From positions 1 through 50,106 of the forward strand of contig JAJFHF010000097.1 of assembly GCA_021775775.1 (NCBI GenBank): a stretch of DNA of 50,106 nucleotides, in the 5' to 3' direction. The position numbers and the translations under genes are program-made. Below are positions 20,036-30,358 of the stretch, piece by piece. Position 1 is the first letter of the stretch. Every line of letters begins with the position of its first letter. The notes beneath the pieces were generated by a model. That model was not told the origin of the DNA and ran no database searches. It saw only the letters and a list, made by a program, of their open reading frames with translations. Source of the stretch: Hyphomicrobiaceae bacterium (lineage in GTDB: Bacteria > Pseudomonadota > Alphaproteobacteria > Rhizobiales > HXMU1428-3).

Positions 20036-20275
20036 TTCGAGATGTTTGTGAATCTTGATATTTTAAACTGAAAAATTAGTGTGATTGATGCGATTTGTTT
20101 GTGGTTTGTTCCCGATTTATCATAGTTTTGCCGCATGGTTTGTTTTATAGTCCTAGTCAGGTTATATAAATGAAAGCCAAGACCATTAGGATCAAGATGA
20201 ATAAGATCTAGGTGAACATGACCATTATTTAATTTGAACTAAAATTTTTAGCTTGGATGTCATAATTAAGGTGTT

Positions 20276-21736
20276 ATGGGACAATTAATTGCAAAATTTA
20301 AGTCAGTTGTATGGCTAAGAGGAATTGCAAGACGGGTTATCTGTCTACCTGCAATCTGTCTGGTGCTTGCTTTTGCTAATGTTGGCTCCAAGGGCAGCTT
20401 TCCTCGTGCTATGGCGGATGATGCGCTCACTCAGGCCAATGCAGCGTTGATTAATGGCAAATATAGAGATGTTGTCTCTCATACGGGTAAAGTGGTGGCG
20501 AATGGCAAAGCTCAACCTGATATGATGGCTAAAGCCTTGCTTTTGCGCGGCATTGCATATCGCAATCAGGGAAAAATTGCTCAATCAATTGCTGATTTCT
20601 CCAATGCTGAATGGTTACAAAAATTGCGCGGGGTTGAATTGCGCCGGCTTTATGCTGAACGGGCGCTGGCTTATGACGCTGTTGGACAAACAGCTTTGGC
20701 GACTAGGGATCGCAAGTTTGCCGGCTCTAATCGGGCGGCTGATGCACAAAAGGGTGTTAAACAGCGTGAGGTTATCTTAAATGGTGGCCAAAACGGGAAG
20801 ATAGTGAGAACGACTTCTGTGCAACAACAGCAAAGTGCAACGTCTGAATTCTTTGGTGGCTTGGGGAATTTATTTGGCTTTGGCCCACAGAAAAAACCAG
20901 CTCAAGATGTTAAAGTGGCGGCTGTGAGAAAAGAAGCCACGAAGACGCCCTCGTTGCGCGAAATTCCAACGATTGATTCTGCTGAGGCTAAACTGAACCG
21001 CGAAAAAACGGCAGCTGAAGGTGCCCTTAAAGACACTCGAAAACAAGTTGTTGGCACAAAAACTACTGTTGCTCCCTCCAATAGTGCCTGGGCGGCCCAA
21101 CGCACAGCTTTGGATAAAGCGGCTGCTGATAAGACAAAGAAAGTTATTACAGAGACAACCAATAGTGGTGTTGTGAAGCAATCTGTTGGGAGCTTGCAAA
21201 AACCTGTGGTTCTAGCTCCTAAAAAAGTTAAAGAACCTGTTTCTCAAAACCCGGTTAGCTCATTTTTCCAAAATGTCTTTGGCGGCGCTCAACAAGCCCC
21301 TGAAACACCTGTTGGAGCTGGTGAGGATATTATTGTGGCTGATCAGGTTGCCTCATTGGAGACGAAACCAACAAAAACCAAATATAAAGAATGGGTGCCT
21401 CCTAAACGGGCCGTTAAAAAGAGCGCTCCTAAGAAAAAAATTGTGAAAAAACCTGCTGCGAAAAAGTCTGTGAAACCACCTCAAGGCCGTTCGCTTTATC
21501 ATGTGCAGCTTGGTGTGTTTGGTGAGGTGCAAGCGGCTGACAATTTTGTAACACGGTTAAATTCTAAATATAAATCGCATGTAGGTACGAAAACAGCCAT
21601 GGTCGTGGAAACTGATTTGGGGCAATCGCGGCGGCAATATCGGGTTTATTTAGGGCCGTTTCGTAGTAAAGAGAGCAGTTTGAAGAGTTGTAAGTCTCTT
21701 AAAGAGCTTGGCTTGGGGTGTTCTTTGGTTAAGTAA
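20276..21736 (+). CDS. exported TPR-like and SPOR-domain protein
   Basis: N-terminal hydrophobic leader, TPR-like helices (ALLLRGIAYRNQGKIAQSIADFSNAEWL), Lys/Ala-rich linker, C-terminal SPOR (YHVQLGVFGEVQAADNFVTRLNSKY...YRVYLGPFRSKESSLKSCKSL). Confidence 0.8.
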   Translation: MGQLIAKFKSVVWLRGIARRVICLPAICLVLAFANVGSKGSFPRAMADDALTQANAALINGKYRDVVSHTGKVVANGKAQPDMMAKALLLRGIAYRNQGKIAQSIADFSNAEWLQKLRGVELRRLYAERALAYDAVGQTALATRDRKFAGSNRAADAQKGVKQREVILNGGQNGKIVRTTSVQQQQSATSEFFGGLGNLFGFGPQKKPAQDVKVAAVRKEATKTPSLREIPTIDSAEAKLNREKTAAEGALKDTRKQVVGTKTTVAPSNSAWAAQRTALDKAAADKTKKVITETTNSGVVKQSVGSLQKPVVLAPKKVKEPVSQNPVSSFFQNVFGGAQQAPETPVGAGEDIIVADQVASLETKPTKTKYKEWVPPKRAVKKSAPKKKIVKKPAAKKSVKPPQGRSLYHVQLGVFGEVQAADNFVTRLNSKYKSHVGTKTAMVVETDLGQSRRQYRVYLGPFRSKESSLKSCKSLKELGLGCSLVK

Positions 21737-21876
21737 CCTTAGTTTGGTTTTATTTACATTTTGGCCGCTAAATCAGTATCCTGTCTCTTTAAATTTAGAC
21801 TTTCTTTCCTAATATATTTAGCAATTTAAAATCTTGAAGGTTTGTTGAGAGTAATTTTTTAAAGTTTTTGGATCTT

Positions 21877-22662
21877 ATGACAAAGAAAAACAAAAAAAAT
21901 CTAGAGGCTTCATCTGGGCTATCAAGTGAAGAGCCAACGCCGGGTAGTTTGGCTCAATTGGCGCATGGAGACCAAGAAAAGAAATCAATTCGTATTGGGC
22001 CCCAGTTACGCAACTCTTTTCTGACTGGTTTGATCATCGTTGGACCTATCGGCATCACTATTTATATGGTGTGGACATTTATCGATTTTATCGATAGTTG
22101 GGTTACGCCTTATTTATTGAAGTTATTTCCAAATATTCCCCTTCCTGTAGAATCAATCCCTGGTATTGGTTTGGTTGTTGCCATTTTGGGGATTATGATC
22201 ATTGGGGCCTTTACGGCTAATTTGTTTGGCCGCTCGCTTTTGAGTTATGGGGAGAGTGTGTTGGACCGGATGCCGGTGGTGCGAAATTTGTACCGGGCAT
22301 TAAAACAAATATTTGAAACGGTTCTCTCTCAAAGTGGGAATAGTTTTCAAAAAGTGGGTGTGATTGAATATCCGCGCAAAGGCCTTTTTGCCATTGTTTT
22401 TGTCTCCACGGAGACAAAGGGTGAGATTGAGGAACGCTGCGCTGATGGGGATCGGTTTTTAAGTGTGTTTTTACCAACGACGCCTAATCCAACCTCTGGG
22501 TATTTACTGTTTGTCCCTGAGAAAGATATAACCATTCTTGATATGTCGGTTGAGGAGGGCGCTAAGCTCGTTATTTCGGCTGGCTTGGTTGTTCCAGATA
22601 GCCAACAATCTAAACTTAAGGCAAATGGGCAGAAGATTGAGACGATAGACGAAAAGGCCTAA
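21877..22662 (+). CDS. DUF502 family membrane protein
   Basis: RNSFLTGLIIVGPIGITIYMVWTFIDFIDSWVTPYLL...LYRALKQIFETVLSQSGNSFQKVGVIEYPRKGLFAIVFVS...TPNPTSGYLLFVPEKDI. Confidence 0.9.
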   Translation: MTKKNKKNLEASSGLSSEEPTPGSLAQLAHGDQEKKSIRIGPQLRNSFLTGLIIVGPIGITIYMVWTFIDFIDSWVTPYLLKLFPNIPLPVESIPGIGLVVAILGIMIIGAFTANLFGRSLLSYGESVLDRMPVVRNLYRALKQIFETVLSQSGNSFQKVGVIEYPRKGLFAIVFVSTETKGEIEERCADGDRFLSVFLPTTPNPTSGYLLFVPEKDITILDMSVEEGAKLVISAGLVVPDSQQSKLKANGQKIETIDEKA

Positions 22663-22679
22663 TGGCTTTTAATGTTTCC

Positions 22680-24806
22680 TTAGCCGGCACTAAACAGTTT
22701 GATGGCTTCATCACATTCAAATAAATATATGAGCGTGCGCAACGCTTTGCCGCGTTCAGATTTTAGTTTGGGATCTTGATGCATGATAAGTTTGACATCA
22801 TCATTGGCGGCCAAGATCAGCTCAGAGAGATTGGGGACATTCGCGACGCGAAAATCGCGCTCGCCGCTTTGGCGCCGGCCAAGCATTTCGCCCCCGCCCC
22901 TTAATTTTAAATCTTCTTCTGCTATGAGAAAGCCATCTTCTGTGGCGCGCATGGTCTCTAGCCGTTTTTTGGCCGTTACGCCTAGGGGGGGCGTGTATAA
23001 AAACAGGCATGAAGATTGGCGCTCACCACGCCCGACCCGGCCACGCAATTGGTGCAATTGAGAGAGACCAAAGCGCTCGGCATGTTCGATGATCATGATT
23101 GAGGCATTGGGAACATTGACGCCCACTTCAATCACAGTGGTGGCGACCAAAACGGGCAATTCACCAGAGATAAAACGGGCCATTACCTCATCTTTTTCAG
23201 GTCCCTTCATTTGGCCATGAACGAGGCCTATGCGATCACCAAAGAGTTGTTTGAGATGGGCACAACGCTCTTGGGCCGCGGCCAACTCGATTTTTTCAGA
23301 GCTTTCAACCAGGGGGCAGACCCAATAGGCTTGGGCGCCTTCTTGTATGGCGCGTTTGAGCCCTTGTATGACATCTTCTAGTCGATCTATAGGGATGACG
23401 CGGCTGGTGACGGGTTTGCGCCCTGGGGGTTTTTCATCTAATTTTGAGACATCCATATCACCATAGTTGGTCATGAGGAGGGTGCGCGGAATGGGAGTGG
23501 CGGTCATGACAAGAAGTTCGGCGCCATCAGGGCCGGCTTTGGCTTGTAGGGCCAGTCTTTGTTCAACGCCGAACCTGTGTTGTTCATCAATGATGGCAAA
23601 GCCTAGATTTTTAAATTCAACATCGGCTTGGAACAGGGCATGGGTGCCAACAAGGCAATCTATGAGCCCTTCTTTTAGGGCCAGTAGCAATTGTTTGCGC
23701 GCGCGTCCTTTTTCGCGCCCGGTTAGCAGCCCTAAGCGAATGCCTGCTTGTTCACAAAGGGGGGCAAGGGTTTCGATGTGTTGGCGTGCCAAAACTTCGG
23801 TCGGTGCCATGAGAGCAGTTTGAAAGCCAGCTTCAATGGCCGCGGCCGCTGTTAATAGAGCGATCACCGTTTTACCAGAGCCCACATCACCTTGTAACAG
23901 GCGCAGCATGCGGTTTTCGCTGCCTAAGTCTTGGTATATTTCGTCTAGGGCGCGTGCTTGAGCACCGGTTAACTCAAAGGGCAGGGCCTTGAGGATTTTA
24001 TCACGGATTTGTCCGTTGCCCTTTATGGATCGTCCTTTTTTCATGCGGAGTTGTTGGCGGACAAGGGCGAGCGAGAGTTGTTTGGCTAGCAATTCATCAT
24101 AAGCAAGCCGTTGGCGGTGAGGGCTGTCAGCTGCGATATCTTCTATGATTTGCGGGCGATGTAGGCTTGTGAGGGCTGTTTGGAAATCGGGCCAGTTTTG
24201 TTTTTTTAGCCAGGCTGGGTCTTGCCATTCCTCCAGTTGGGGAATGGCGGGAATGAGTTGGCTCATGGCTTTTTGTAAGGTCTTGGAGGTGAGGCCTTGG
24301 GTGAGGGGGTAGACCGGCTCTAGGGTGGGGAAGTTTTCAAATTCTGCTTTTGTAAGTATGTGATCGGGATGGGGGATTTGTAAATGGTCGCCATATTGCT
24401 CTGGTCGGCCAGCTATATAGCGGAGTTCGCCTATGGGTAATTGTTGTTGAAGATATTTTGGGTCAGAGCGAAAAAAGATTAGGTCTATAACCCCGGTGGA
24501 ATCTTCTAGCTTTGCGCGGGTTGGGGCTTTTGAAAAGCGGGTTTTGCCGCGCGCTGGGGGGCCTTTTAGGGAGACAACTTTGGCGTCAAAGGTGGCCAAC
24601 TCACCAGGGCGCAGATCTTTAATTTTTGGGCGGTTCGAACGATCAATAATGCCCGAAGGAAAATGCCATAAAAGATCAATTTTGCGCGCGTCTTTAATTT
24701 CCCCTGGGCGATCGAGAAGTTTGGTCAATAGGGTTTTTAAGCGCGGACCGATGCCTTTAAGGTCTGCGATATCTGAAAAGAGGGGCTGTAGACGTGTTGG
24801 GCGCAT
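22680..24806 (-). CDS. recG: ATP-dependent DNA helicase RecG
   Basis: LLQGDVGSGKTVIALLTAAAAIEAG...IIDEQHRFGVEQR...MTATPIPRTL...HAERFGLSQLHQLRGRVGRG. Confidence 0.97.
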   Translation of the reverse strand: MRPTRLQPLFSDIADLKGIGPRLKTLLTKLLDRPGEIKDARKIDLLWHFPSGIIDRSNRPKIKDLRPGELATFDAKVVSLKGPPARGKTRFSKAPTRAKLEDSTGVIDLIFFRSDPKYLQQQLPIGELRYIAGRPEQYGDHLQIPHPDHILTKAEFENFPTLEPVYPLTQGLTSKTLQKAMSQLIPAIPQLEEWQDPAWLKKQNWPDFQTALTSLHRPQIIEDIAADSPHRQRLAYDELLAKQLSLALVRQQLRMKKGRSIKGNGQIRDKILKALPFELTGAQARALDEIYQDLGSENRMLRLLQGDVGSGKTVIALLTAAAAIEAGFQTALMAPTEVLARQHIETLAPLCEQAGIRLGLLTGREKGRARKQLLLALKEGLIDCLVGTHALFQADVEFKNLGFAIIDEQHRFGVEQRLALQAKAGPDGAELLVMTATPIPRTLLMTNYGDMDVSKLDEKPPGRKPVTSRVIPIDRLEDVIQGLKRAIQEGAQAYWVCPLVESSEKIELAAAQERCAHLKQLFGDRIGLVHGQMKGPEKDEVMARFISGELPVLVATTVIEVGVNVPNASIMIIEHAERFGLSQLHQLRGRVGRGERQSSCLFLYTPPLGVTAKKRLETMRATEDGFLIAEEDLKLRGGGEMLGRRQSGERDFRVANVPNLSELILAANDDVKLIMHQDPKLKSERGKALRTLIYLFECDEAIKLFSAG

Positions 24807-25000
24807 TAAACAGACTTAAAGTTGGTGTTGGCTTGCATCAGTTCTTTTTGGTTTGTGTCAATTATTTGTTCTTAATTGTCAAATGGGTTTCATAAGGCTA
24901 TATGGGTGTCTGGTGTTTTTACAACAAGTGGTTGGCTTTGTATTGCTTGTTTTTCACATCTCATTTCATTTAAACCGGTTATCCTTTGGAAGATATCTCT

Positions 25001-25261
25001 ATGAGCTCTTTGACAGATCGACAAAAACGGGCCATTTACCGGGCTGTCCATCGCGGGACAAAAGAAATGGACTGGTTGCTTGGTAAATATGTTGAAGCTC
25101 ATGTCGCCAGCATGGATGAGGCGTGCCTTGATAATTTAGAAGGGTTTTTGCAGTTGCCGGATCCTTTGTTAGAACTATGGCTTATGGGACGTGATGAAGA
25201 GATCCCAAATGATTATATTCATTTGGTTGAAGATATTCGATCCTATCATAAACTTAGCTGA
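25001..25261 (+). CDS. sdhE: FAD assembly factor SdhE (succinate dehydrogenase assembly factor 2)
   Basis: RAIYRAVHRGTKEMDWLLGKYVEAHVASMDEACLDNLEGFLQLPDPLLELWLMG. Located between recG and mfd. Confidence 0.9.
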   Translation: MSSLTDRQKRAIYRAVHRGTKEMDWLLGKYVEAHVASMDEACLDNLEGFLQLPDPLLELWLMGRDEEIPNDYIHLVEDIRSYHKLS

Positions 25262-25323
25262 TTGTTGGTGATCATTTGTGTAATTTTGATTTTTGTTTGT
25301 AATTTTGTGGTGCTAGATTTTTT

Positions 25324-28300
25324 ATGACATCGAATGCTTTTTTTTCACAATTTGAAGTTTCCCAAGTCACTGATTTAGAGACGGCACCCTCTTTGGGGTT
25401 AGGCCGGGTGCTTGGCGGGCAAGAACCGCTTGCATTGGCTCAATTGATTGAGAGCCTTTCTTTGGGCAAAGGCGCTGGCAAGGCGGCTGATTTTGATGTT
25501 TTGCATGTGTGCCGCGATGACACCCAAGTGGAAATTTTAAAAGAGGGACTTACTTTTTTTGCCCCTGAGGTGAAAGTTTTAAGCTTCCCTGCCTGGGATT
25601 GTGTGCCCTATGACAGAGTTGGCCCCAAACCAGAGATTGTGGCGCAGCGTATAGCCACTTTGGCGCAATTGGAAAAGGGCAAGCGGCGCGGCGTTCGATT
25701 GATATTGACGACGCCGCGCGCGCTCATTCAAAAACTGCCGCCGCGGTCTTTTGTGCGCTCCAATATTAAAATTTTAAGCCCAGGCAAACGCATTGATCGG
25801 GCGCGGTTTTTGGCTCGGCTTAGTGCTATGGGTTATATCCGTTCTGAGATGGTGATTGATAAAGGTGAATTTGCGGTTCGCGGCGGGATTATCGATTTGT
25901 TTTTGGCAGGCTATAAGCAGCCGCTTCGGCTTGATTTTTTTGGTGATGAATTGGAAAGCATCCGCCAATTTGACCCTGCCTCCCAGCGCACCACCCATAA
26001 ATTAAACCGGGTGACGTTGCTGCCGGTTAGTGAGTTTGATTTTAGCGAAAAAGCGCGCGCTTTGTTTCGCAAAAACTATCTTGAACATTTCGGTGCGCCC
26101 CAAGGCCATGATGCGCTTTATGAGGCGGTGAGTGAGGGACAGAGTTTTCAAGGGATGGAGCATTGGCTGTCTTTCTTCCATGAAAATTTGGACAATTTGT
26201 TTGATTATATCCCGCATGTCTTGCTGTCTCGTGATCTGGATGTGGATCAAGCGATTACCGCTCAGTTTGAACAGGTTGATGAGCATTTTGAGGCCCGCAA
26301 ACAAGCGTTGGAGCAACAAAATTTTGGGGCACCGCCTTATCATCCTGTACCCAAACAAGAAGTTTTCATCTCTAAAGAGCAATGGGGGGAAAGGATTGCG
26401 ACTTTGCCCCGTTTGGCAATGAGCCCTTATGATCTGGAAGATAGCGCCAGGACGAAAGAGGTTCGTGATTTTGATCAGGTGGGGGCGCTTGATGGCAAGG
26501 CTGGGTTGCAATTTGTGGTGGAGCGGCGTGATGATCGGGCCAGCCTGTTTCAGTCCGTTGTGCGCAAGATTAAAGAGCGGCAAAAAAAGGGTTTGCGGGT
26601 TGTTGTCGGTGCGTGGAGCAATGGTTCGCGTGAGCGGCTGCGTAGCTTGTTGAGAGATGCTGGGCTAGAAGGTGATCAGCTTTGCGAGAATTGGCAAGAG
26701 GTTACGGCACTCGATAAACATCTGGTTGGGTTTGTGGTGCTGGGTTTAGAAAGTGGGTTTCAAGCGGGTGATGTTCTCATCATTGGGGAACAGGATATTC
26801 TCGGCGATCGGTTGGTCCGGCGCAAAAAACCGCGCAAATCTGATGCTGAGGTGCTTAAAGAGGCCTCTACTTTGTCGCTGGGTGATTTTATTGTGCACCA
26901 AGAGCATGGCATTGGGCGTTTTGAAGGGTTAAACACCATAACGGCGGCTGGAGCGCCGCATGATTGTTTGGAGTTGCATTATCATGGGGGGGATAAGCTT
27001 TTTCTTCCCGTTGAGAATATTGAGCTGCTCTCACGTTATGGAACGGAAGGGAGCCATGCAGCCCTTGATAAATTGGGCGGGACGTCGTGGCAAAGCCGCA
27101 AAGCTAAAATTAAGCAAAAATTGCTCGATATTGCTGGGCATCTGATTGGCATTGCAGCGAAACGGGCGTTGCGCAAGGCGCAGGTGCTTGAGGTTTCTCA
27201 AGAGCAATGGGATGAATTTAGTGCTCGTTTCCCCTATGAAGAGACAGAGGACCAGTTGACCACCATTGAGACGGTGCGTGATGATTTGGGCTCTGGCAAA
27301 CCGATGGATCGGTTGGTATGCGGTGATGTGGGGTTTGGTAAAACGGAAGTGGCGTTGCGGGCTAGTTTTGTGGCCGCGATGAATGGGGTTCAGGTGGCGA
27401 TTGTGGCGCCAACGACGCTCTTAGCGCGCCAGCATTATAACGGCTTTAAAGAGCGCTTTGAGGGTTTGCCGATTAAAATAGCGCATGCTTCGCGGTTGGT
27501 GCCTGCCAAACAGCTTTCACTTGTCAAAGAGGGTTTGGCAAGCGGCGATGTGGATATTGTGATTGGCACTCATGCGCTTTTGGGTAAATCAATTGCGTTT
27601 CGTGATTTGGGATTGTTGATCATTGATGAAGAGCAACATTTCGGCGTTCAGCATAAAGAACGCTTAAAAGAGCTAAAAGATGATGTGCATGTGCTGACGC
27701 TTTCAGCAACACCAATACCGCGCACGTTGCAGATGTCGCTAACGGGCGTGCGTGATTTATCGTTGATTACCACGCCGCCGGTTGACCGGTTGGCGGTGCG
27801 CACTTATGTGAGCCCGTTTGATGCGGTGGTTATTCGTAATGCTTTGTTGCGCGAGCGGTTTCGCGGGGGCCAAAGCTTTTTTGTTTGCCCACGGGTGAGC
27901 GATTTGGATGAAGCTGAAGCCTTGTTAAAAGAACATGTCCCTGAATTGAAGGTGGTGCGCGCTCATGGGCAAATGGCGACGGGTGAACTTGAAGATGTGA
28001 TGAACGCGTTTTATGATCGTAAATATGATTGTTTGCTCTCAACCACGATCATTGAATCTGGGCTTGATATACCTAGTGCCAATACGATGGTGATTTACCG
28101 GGCTGATAAATTTGGGCTGGCGCAACTTTATCAATTGCGCGGCCGGGTCGGGCGCTCTAAAGCGCGTGCTTACGCTTATATCACCACACCGGTGAATAAG
28201 GCTTTGACGCCAGCAGCGGATAAACGGCTGAAGGTGTTAGCCACTCTTGATAGCCTTGGCGCTGGGTTTACTCTGGCGGCGCATGACCTTGACCTGCGCG

Positions 28301-28905
28301 GGGCTGGTAATTTGGTGGGTGAGGAGCAATCAGGCCACATACGTGAGATCGGCTATGAGCTGTATCAATCTATGCTAGAAGATGCCATTGCTGAGTTGAA
28401 AGAGGGGGGGGCAAGCAAACCATCTGAATGGACGCCAAACATTCAACTGGGTACTTCTGTGCTTATTCCTGAGACTTATGTGAATGATTTACAATTGCGG
28501 CTTAGTCTCTATCGCCGGCTTTCTAGCTTAGAGACCCGCGATGAGATTGATGAGTTCAAAGCAGAATTGCATGATCGTTTTGGTCCGTTGCCCGAGGAGG
28601 TCACTCACTTAATGGAGATCATGCATATTAAGAGTTTGTGCCGCGCTGCTGGTGTTGACCAAATTGAAGCAGGGCCTAAGGGTGTGCAAATTGGCTTTCA
28701 TATGAATAAGTTTGCTAACCCTGATGGGTTGATTGCGTTGGTTAATTCTCAATCTTTAAAAATGAAAATCTTGCCCAATCAAAAAATTCTCTATCTGGCC
28801 AATTGGAGCGAGCCGCAAGAGAGATTGGAAGGGGTTACCAAGATCATTGAAGATTTAAAAAGGCTTGTTGCTCAAGATGATGTCAAACAGGCCGCTTCCG
28901 CCTAA
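25324..28905 (+). CDS. mfd: transcription-repair coupling factor
   Basis: 1193 aa; GDFIVHQEHGIGRFEGL (RNAP interaction), LVCGDVGFGKTEVALRASF, IIDEEQHFGVQHKERLK, YQLRGRVGRSKARAYAY. Confidence 0.98.
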   Translation: MTSNAFFSQFEVSQVTDLETAPSLGLGRVLGGQEPLALAQLIESLSLGKGAGKAADFDVLHVCRDDTQVEILKEGLTFFAPEVKVLSFPAWDCVPYDRVGPKPEIVAQRIATLAQLEKGKRRGVRLILTTPRALIQKLPPRSFVRSNIKILSPGKRIDRARFLARLSAMGYIRSEMVIDKGEFAVRGGIIDLFLAGYKQPLRLDFFGDELESIRQFDPASQRTTHKLNRVTLLPVSEFDFSEKARALFRKNYLEHFGAPQGHDALYEAVSEGQSFQGMEHWLSFFHENLDNLFDYIPHVLLSRDLDVDQAITAQFEQVDEHFEARKQALEQQNFGAPPYHPVPKQEVFISKEQWGERIATLPRLAMSPYDLEDSARTKEVRDFDQVGALDGKAGLQFVVERRDDRASLFQSVVRKIKERQKKGLRVVVGAWSNGSRERLRSLLRDAGLEGDQLCENWQEVTALDKHLVGFVVLGLESGFQAGDVLIIGEQDILGDRLVRRKKPRKSDAEVLKEASTLSLGDFIVHQEHGIGRFEGLNTITAAGAPHDCLELHYHGGDKLFLPVENIELLSRYGTEGSHAALDKLGGTSWQSRKAKIKQKLLDIAGHLIGIAAKRALRKAQVLEVSQEQWDEFSARFPYEETEDQLTTIETVRDDLGSGKPMDRLVCGDVGFGKTEVALRASFVAAMNGVQVAIVAPTTLLARQHYNGFKERFEGLPIKIAHASRLVPAKQLSLVKEGLASGDVDIVIGTHALLGKSIAFRDLGLLIIDEEQHFGVQHKERLKELKDDVHVLTLSATPIPRTLQMSLTGVRDLSLITTPPVDRLAVRTYVSPFDAVVIRNALLRERFRGGQSFFVCPRVSDLDEAEALLKEHVPELKVVRAHGQMATGELEDVMNAFYDRKYDCLLSTTIIESGLDIPSANTMVIYRADKFGLAQLYQLRGRVGRSKARAYAYITTPVNKALTPAADKRLKVLATLDSLGAGFTLAAHDLDLRGAGNLVGEEQSGHIREIGYELYQSMLEDAIAELKEGGASKPSEWTPNIQLGTSVLIPETYVNDLQLRLSLYRRLSSLETRDEIDEFKAELHDRFGPLPEEVTHLMEIMHIKSLCRAAGVDQIEAGPKGVQIGFHMNKFANPDGLIALVNSQSLKMKILPNQKILYLANWSEPQERLEGVTKIIEDLKRLVAQDDVKQAASA

Positions 28906-30272
28906 GCTGTTTTAACGTCGGGTAGGTGATTGAACGTGCTGGGTTGTTTGGTGAACAACTCTTGGGCGCTTGTCTCGCCATTTGATTCAATGATCTGTGC
29001 GGTTAATTCGACGCTTATGGGGGAGCAATCTGTTTCACAGATGAATTGCGTTCGTTTTACAATGCCCTCAATGCGTTTTAAGACATTGGCGGCATCTTCA
29101 TAGTTTGTATCAGGTAAGGTTAGGGTGAAGGTGCGCCCTGAGATGCGTGCGGCTAGATCTTCACCACGAATGATGGTCATTAGAATTTCTGAGACTTGAC
29201 GCAGGACATTATCGCCAGCGGCAAAGCCGAATTGTTCGTTGATGGTGTTGAGATTATCAATGTTTGTGGTGATGACGGTAAATTTGCGCTTGGCGGCATT
29301 GTGATCTTTTATGAGTTGGGCCAAATGTTCTTGATAAAAACTATAGGTGAATAAACCTGTGAGGGCACAATTGGTTGGAATGTGGCGGGCAGATAGATAT
29401 GATTTGGTGATGAGAGATCTGAAGCGCCATTCTTTTATGAGACTGGTGGTGCGTAAGATAAGCTCGTTACTATTTACTGGTGCGTCAATGATATCTGTTA
29501 TGCCCGCTTCATAGGCGATGTGGCTATGGCTGAGTTTTGAAGGGTAGGCGACCAGTATGATGGGAAGGCTGTAAAATTGAGGATCGCGTTTTATTTTTTC
29601 AACGAAATCAAAAAAACGTGTCGGCATTCTTCCTCCGTTGATAATCACCATATCAAAGGTTTGGCGTCGCAGATATTCTGCTGCTGTCTCTAGAGATAAT
29701 GTGCCAACGAGGGTTGCGATGGGGGCGAGGGTTTCTTCTATTGATGAATAGCCATTGGGGCGCCCGGTGATTAAGATTGTAGCGTCTTTTATGGGTGTGC
29801 AATATTTTGATTCAATAAATTCTTGAAGTGCTGGGGCGTTATATTTTTTTGAGATTTCGTTGCGACGGTTTAATTCTGATTGGATGGTGGTGAGCCGTGA
29901 CTGGGCTTTGATACGAGCGATGACTGATGGGATGCGGATTTCACCAAAGATTAAATCATCAAAATGATGCTCTTGTTGTTCTTGTAACAAATTGTGCGCA
30001 ATGCCTATGCAAATGAGCCTGATATTTTGAGTTTGTGGGTTTAATTTTATTTTTTGAGCTAATTTTAAACAGGTCTCCATCTGCTCTTTGTTTTTTAATT
30101 CTGAGGCATCAAAGATTAGAATCTTGAAGCTTTTGGAATGTTGCAGGTTTTGACTTAGCTGTGTGTACAGACTTTGAGAGGTGGTAAAACCGGCTGTTTC
30201 AAGCGCATTTTTTAGTTTGTTTTCAGATGGTTGCCTGGAATTAATTACTAGGACTTCTATTTCATCTGGCAT
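28902..30272 (-). CDS. PleD-like protein with degenerate receiver domains and degenerate GGDEF domain
   Basis: Two REC-like segments and a C-terminal GGDEF fold (FTVITTNIDNLNTINEQFGFAAGDNVLRQVSEILMTIIRGEDLAARISGRTFTLTLP) where the signature is SGRTF. Confidence 0.8.
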   Translation of the reverse strand: MPDEIEVLVINSRQPSENKLKNALETAGFTTSQSLYTQLSQNLQHSKSFKILIFDASELKNKEQMETCLKLAQKIKLNPQTQNIRLICIGIAHNLLQEQQEHHFDDLIFGEIRIPSVIARIKAQSRLTTIQSELNRRNEISKKYNAPALQEFIESKYCTPIKDATILITGRPNGYSSIEETLAPIATLVGTLSLETAAEYLRRQTFDMVIINGGRMPTRFFDFVEKIKRDPQFYSLPIILVAYPSKLSHSHIAYEAGITDIIDAPVNSNELILRTTSLIKEWRFRSLITKSYLSARHIPTNCALTGLFTYSFYQEHLAQLIKDHNAAKRKFTVITTNIDNLNTINEQFGFAAGDNVLRQVSEILMTIIRGEDLAARISGRTFTLTLPDTNYEDAANVLKRIEGIVKRTQFICETDCSPISVELTAQIIESNGETSAQELFTKQPSTFNHLPDVKTA

Positions 30273-30358
30273 TATGAACCTGACCGTTGTGGGCTGTGTT
30301 TGCTAATCTGTAGTATTTGACCTGATGGGTGTTAAAAATTTGGTAATTTATGGTTTTT

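Noticed and set aside
22652-22670. AAAAGGCC-TAAT-GGCTTTT hairpin at the DUF502/recG convergent junction
   Set aside because: Short with a bulge and overlapping the DUF502 stop; possibly a terminator but too weak to list as a feature.
26002-26583. 193-aa reverse ORF inside mfd
   Set aside because: Entirely antisense to a conserved essential gene; typical shadow ORF.
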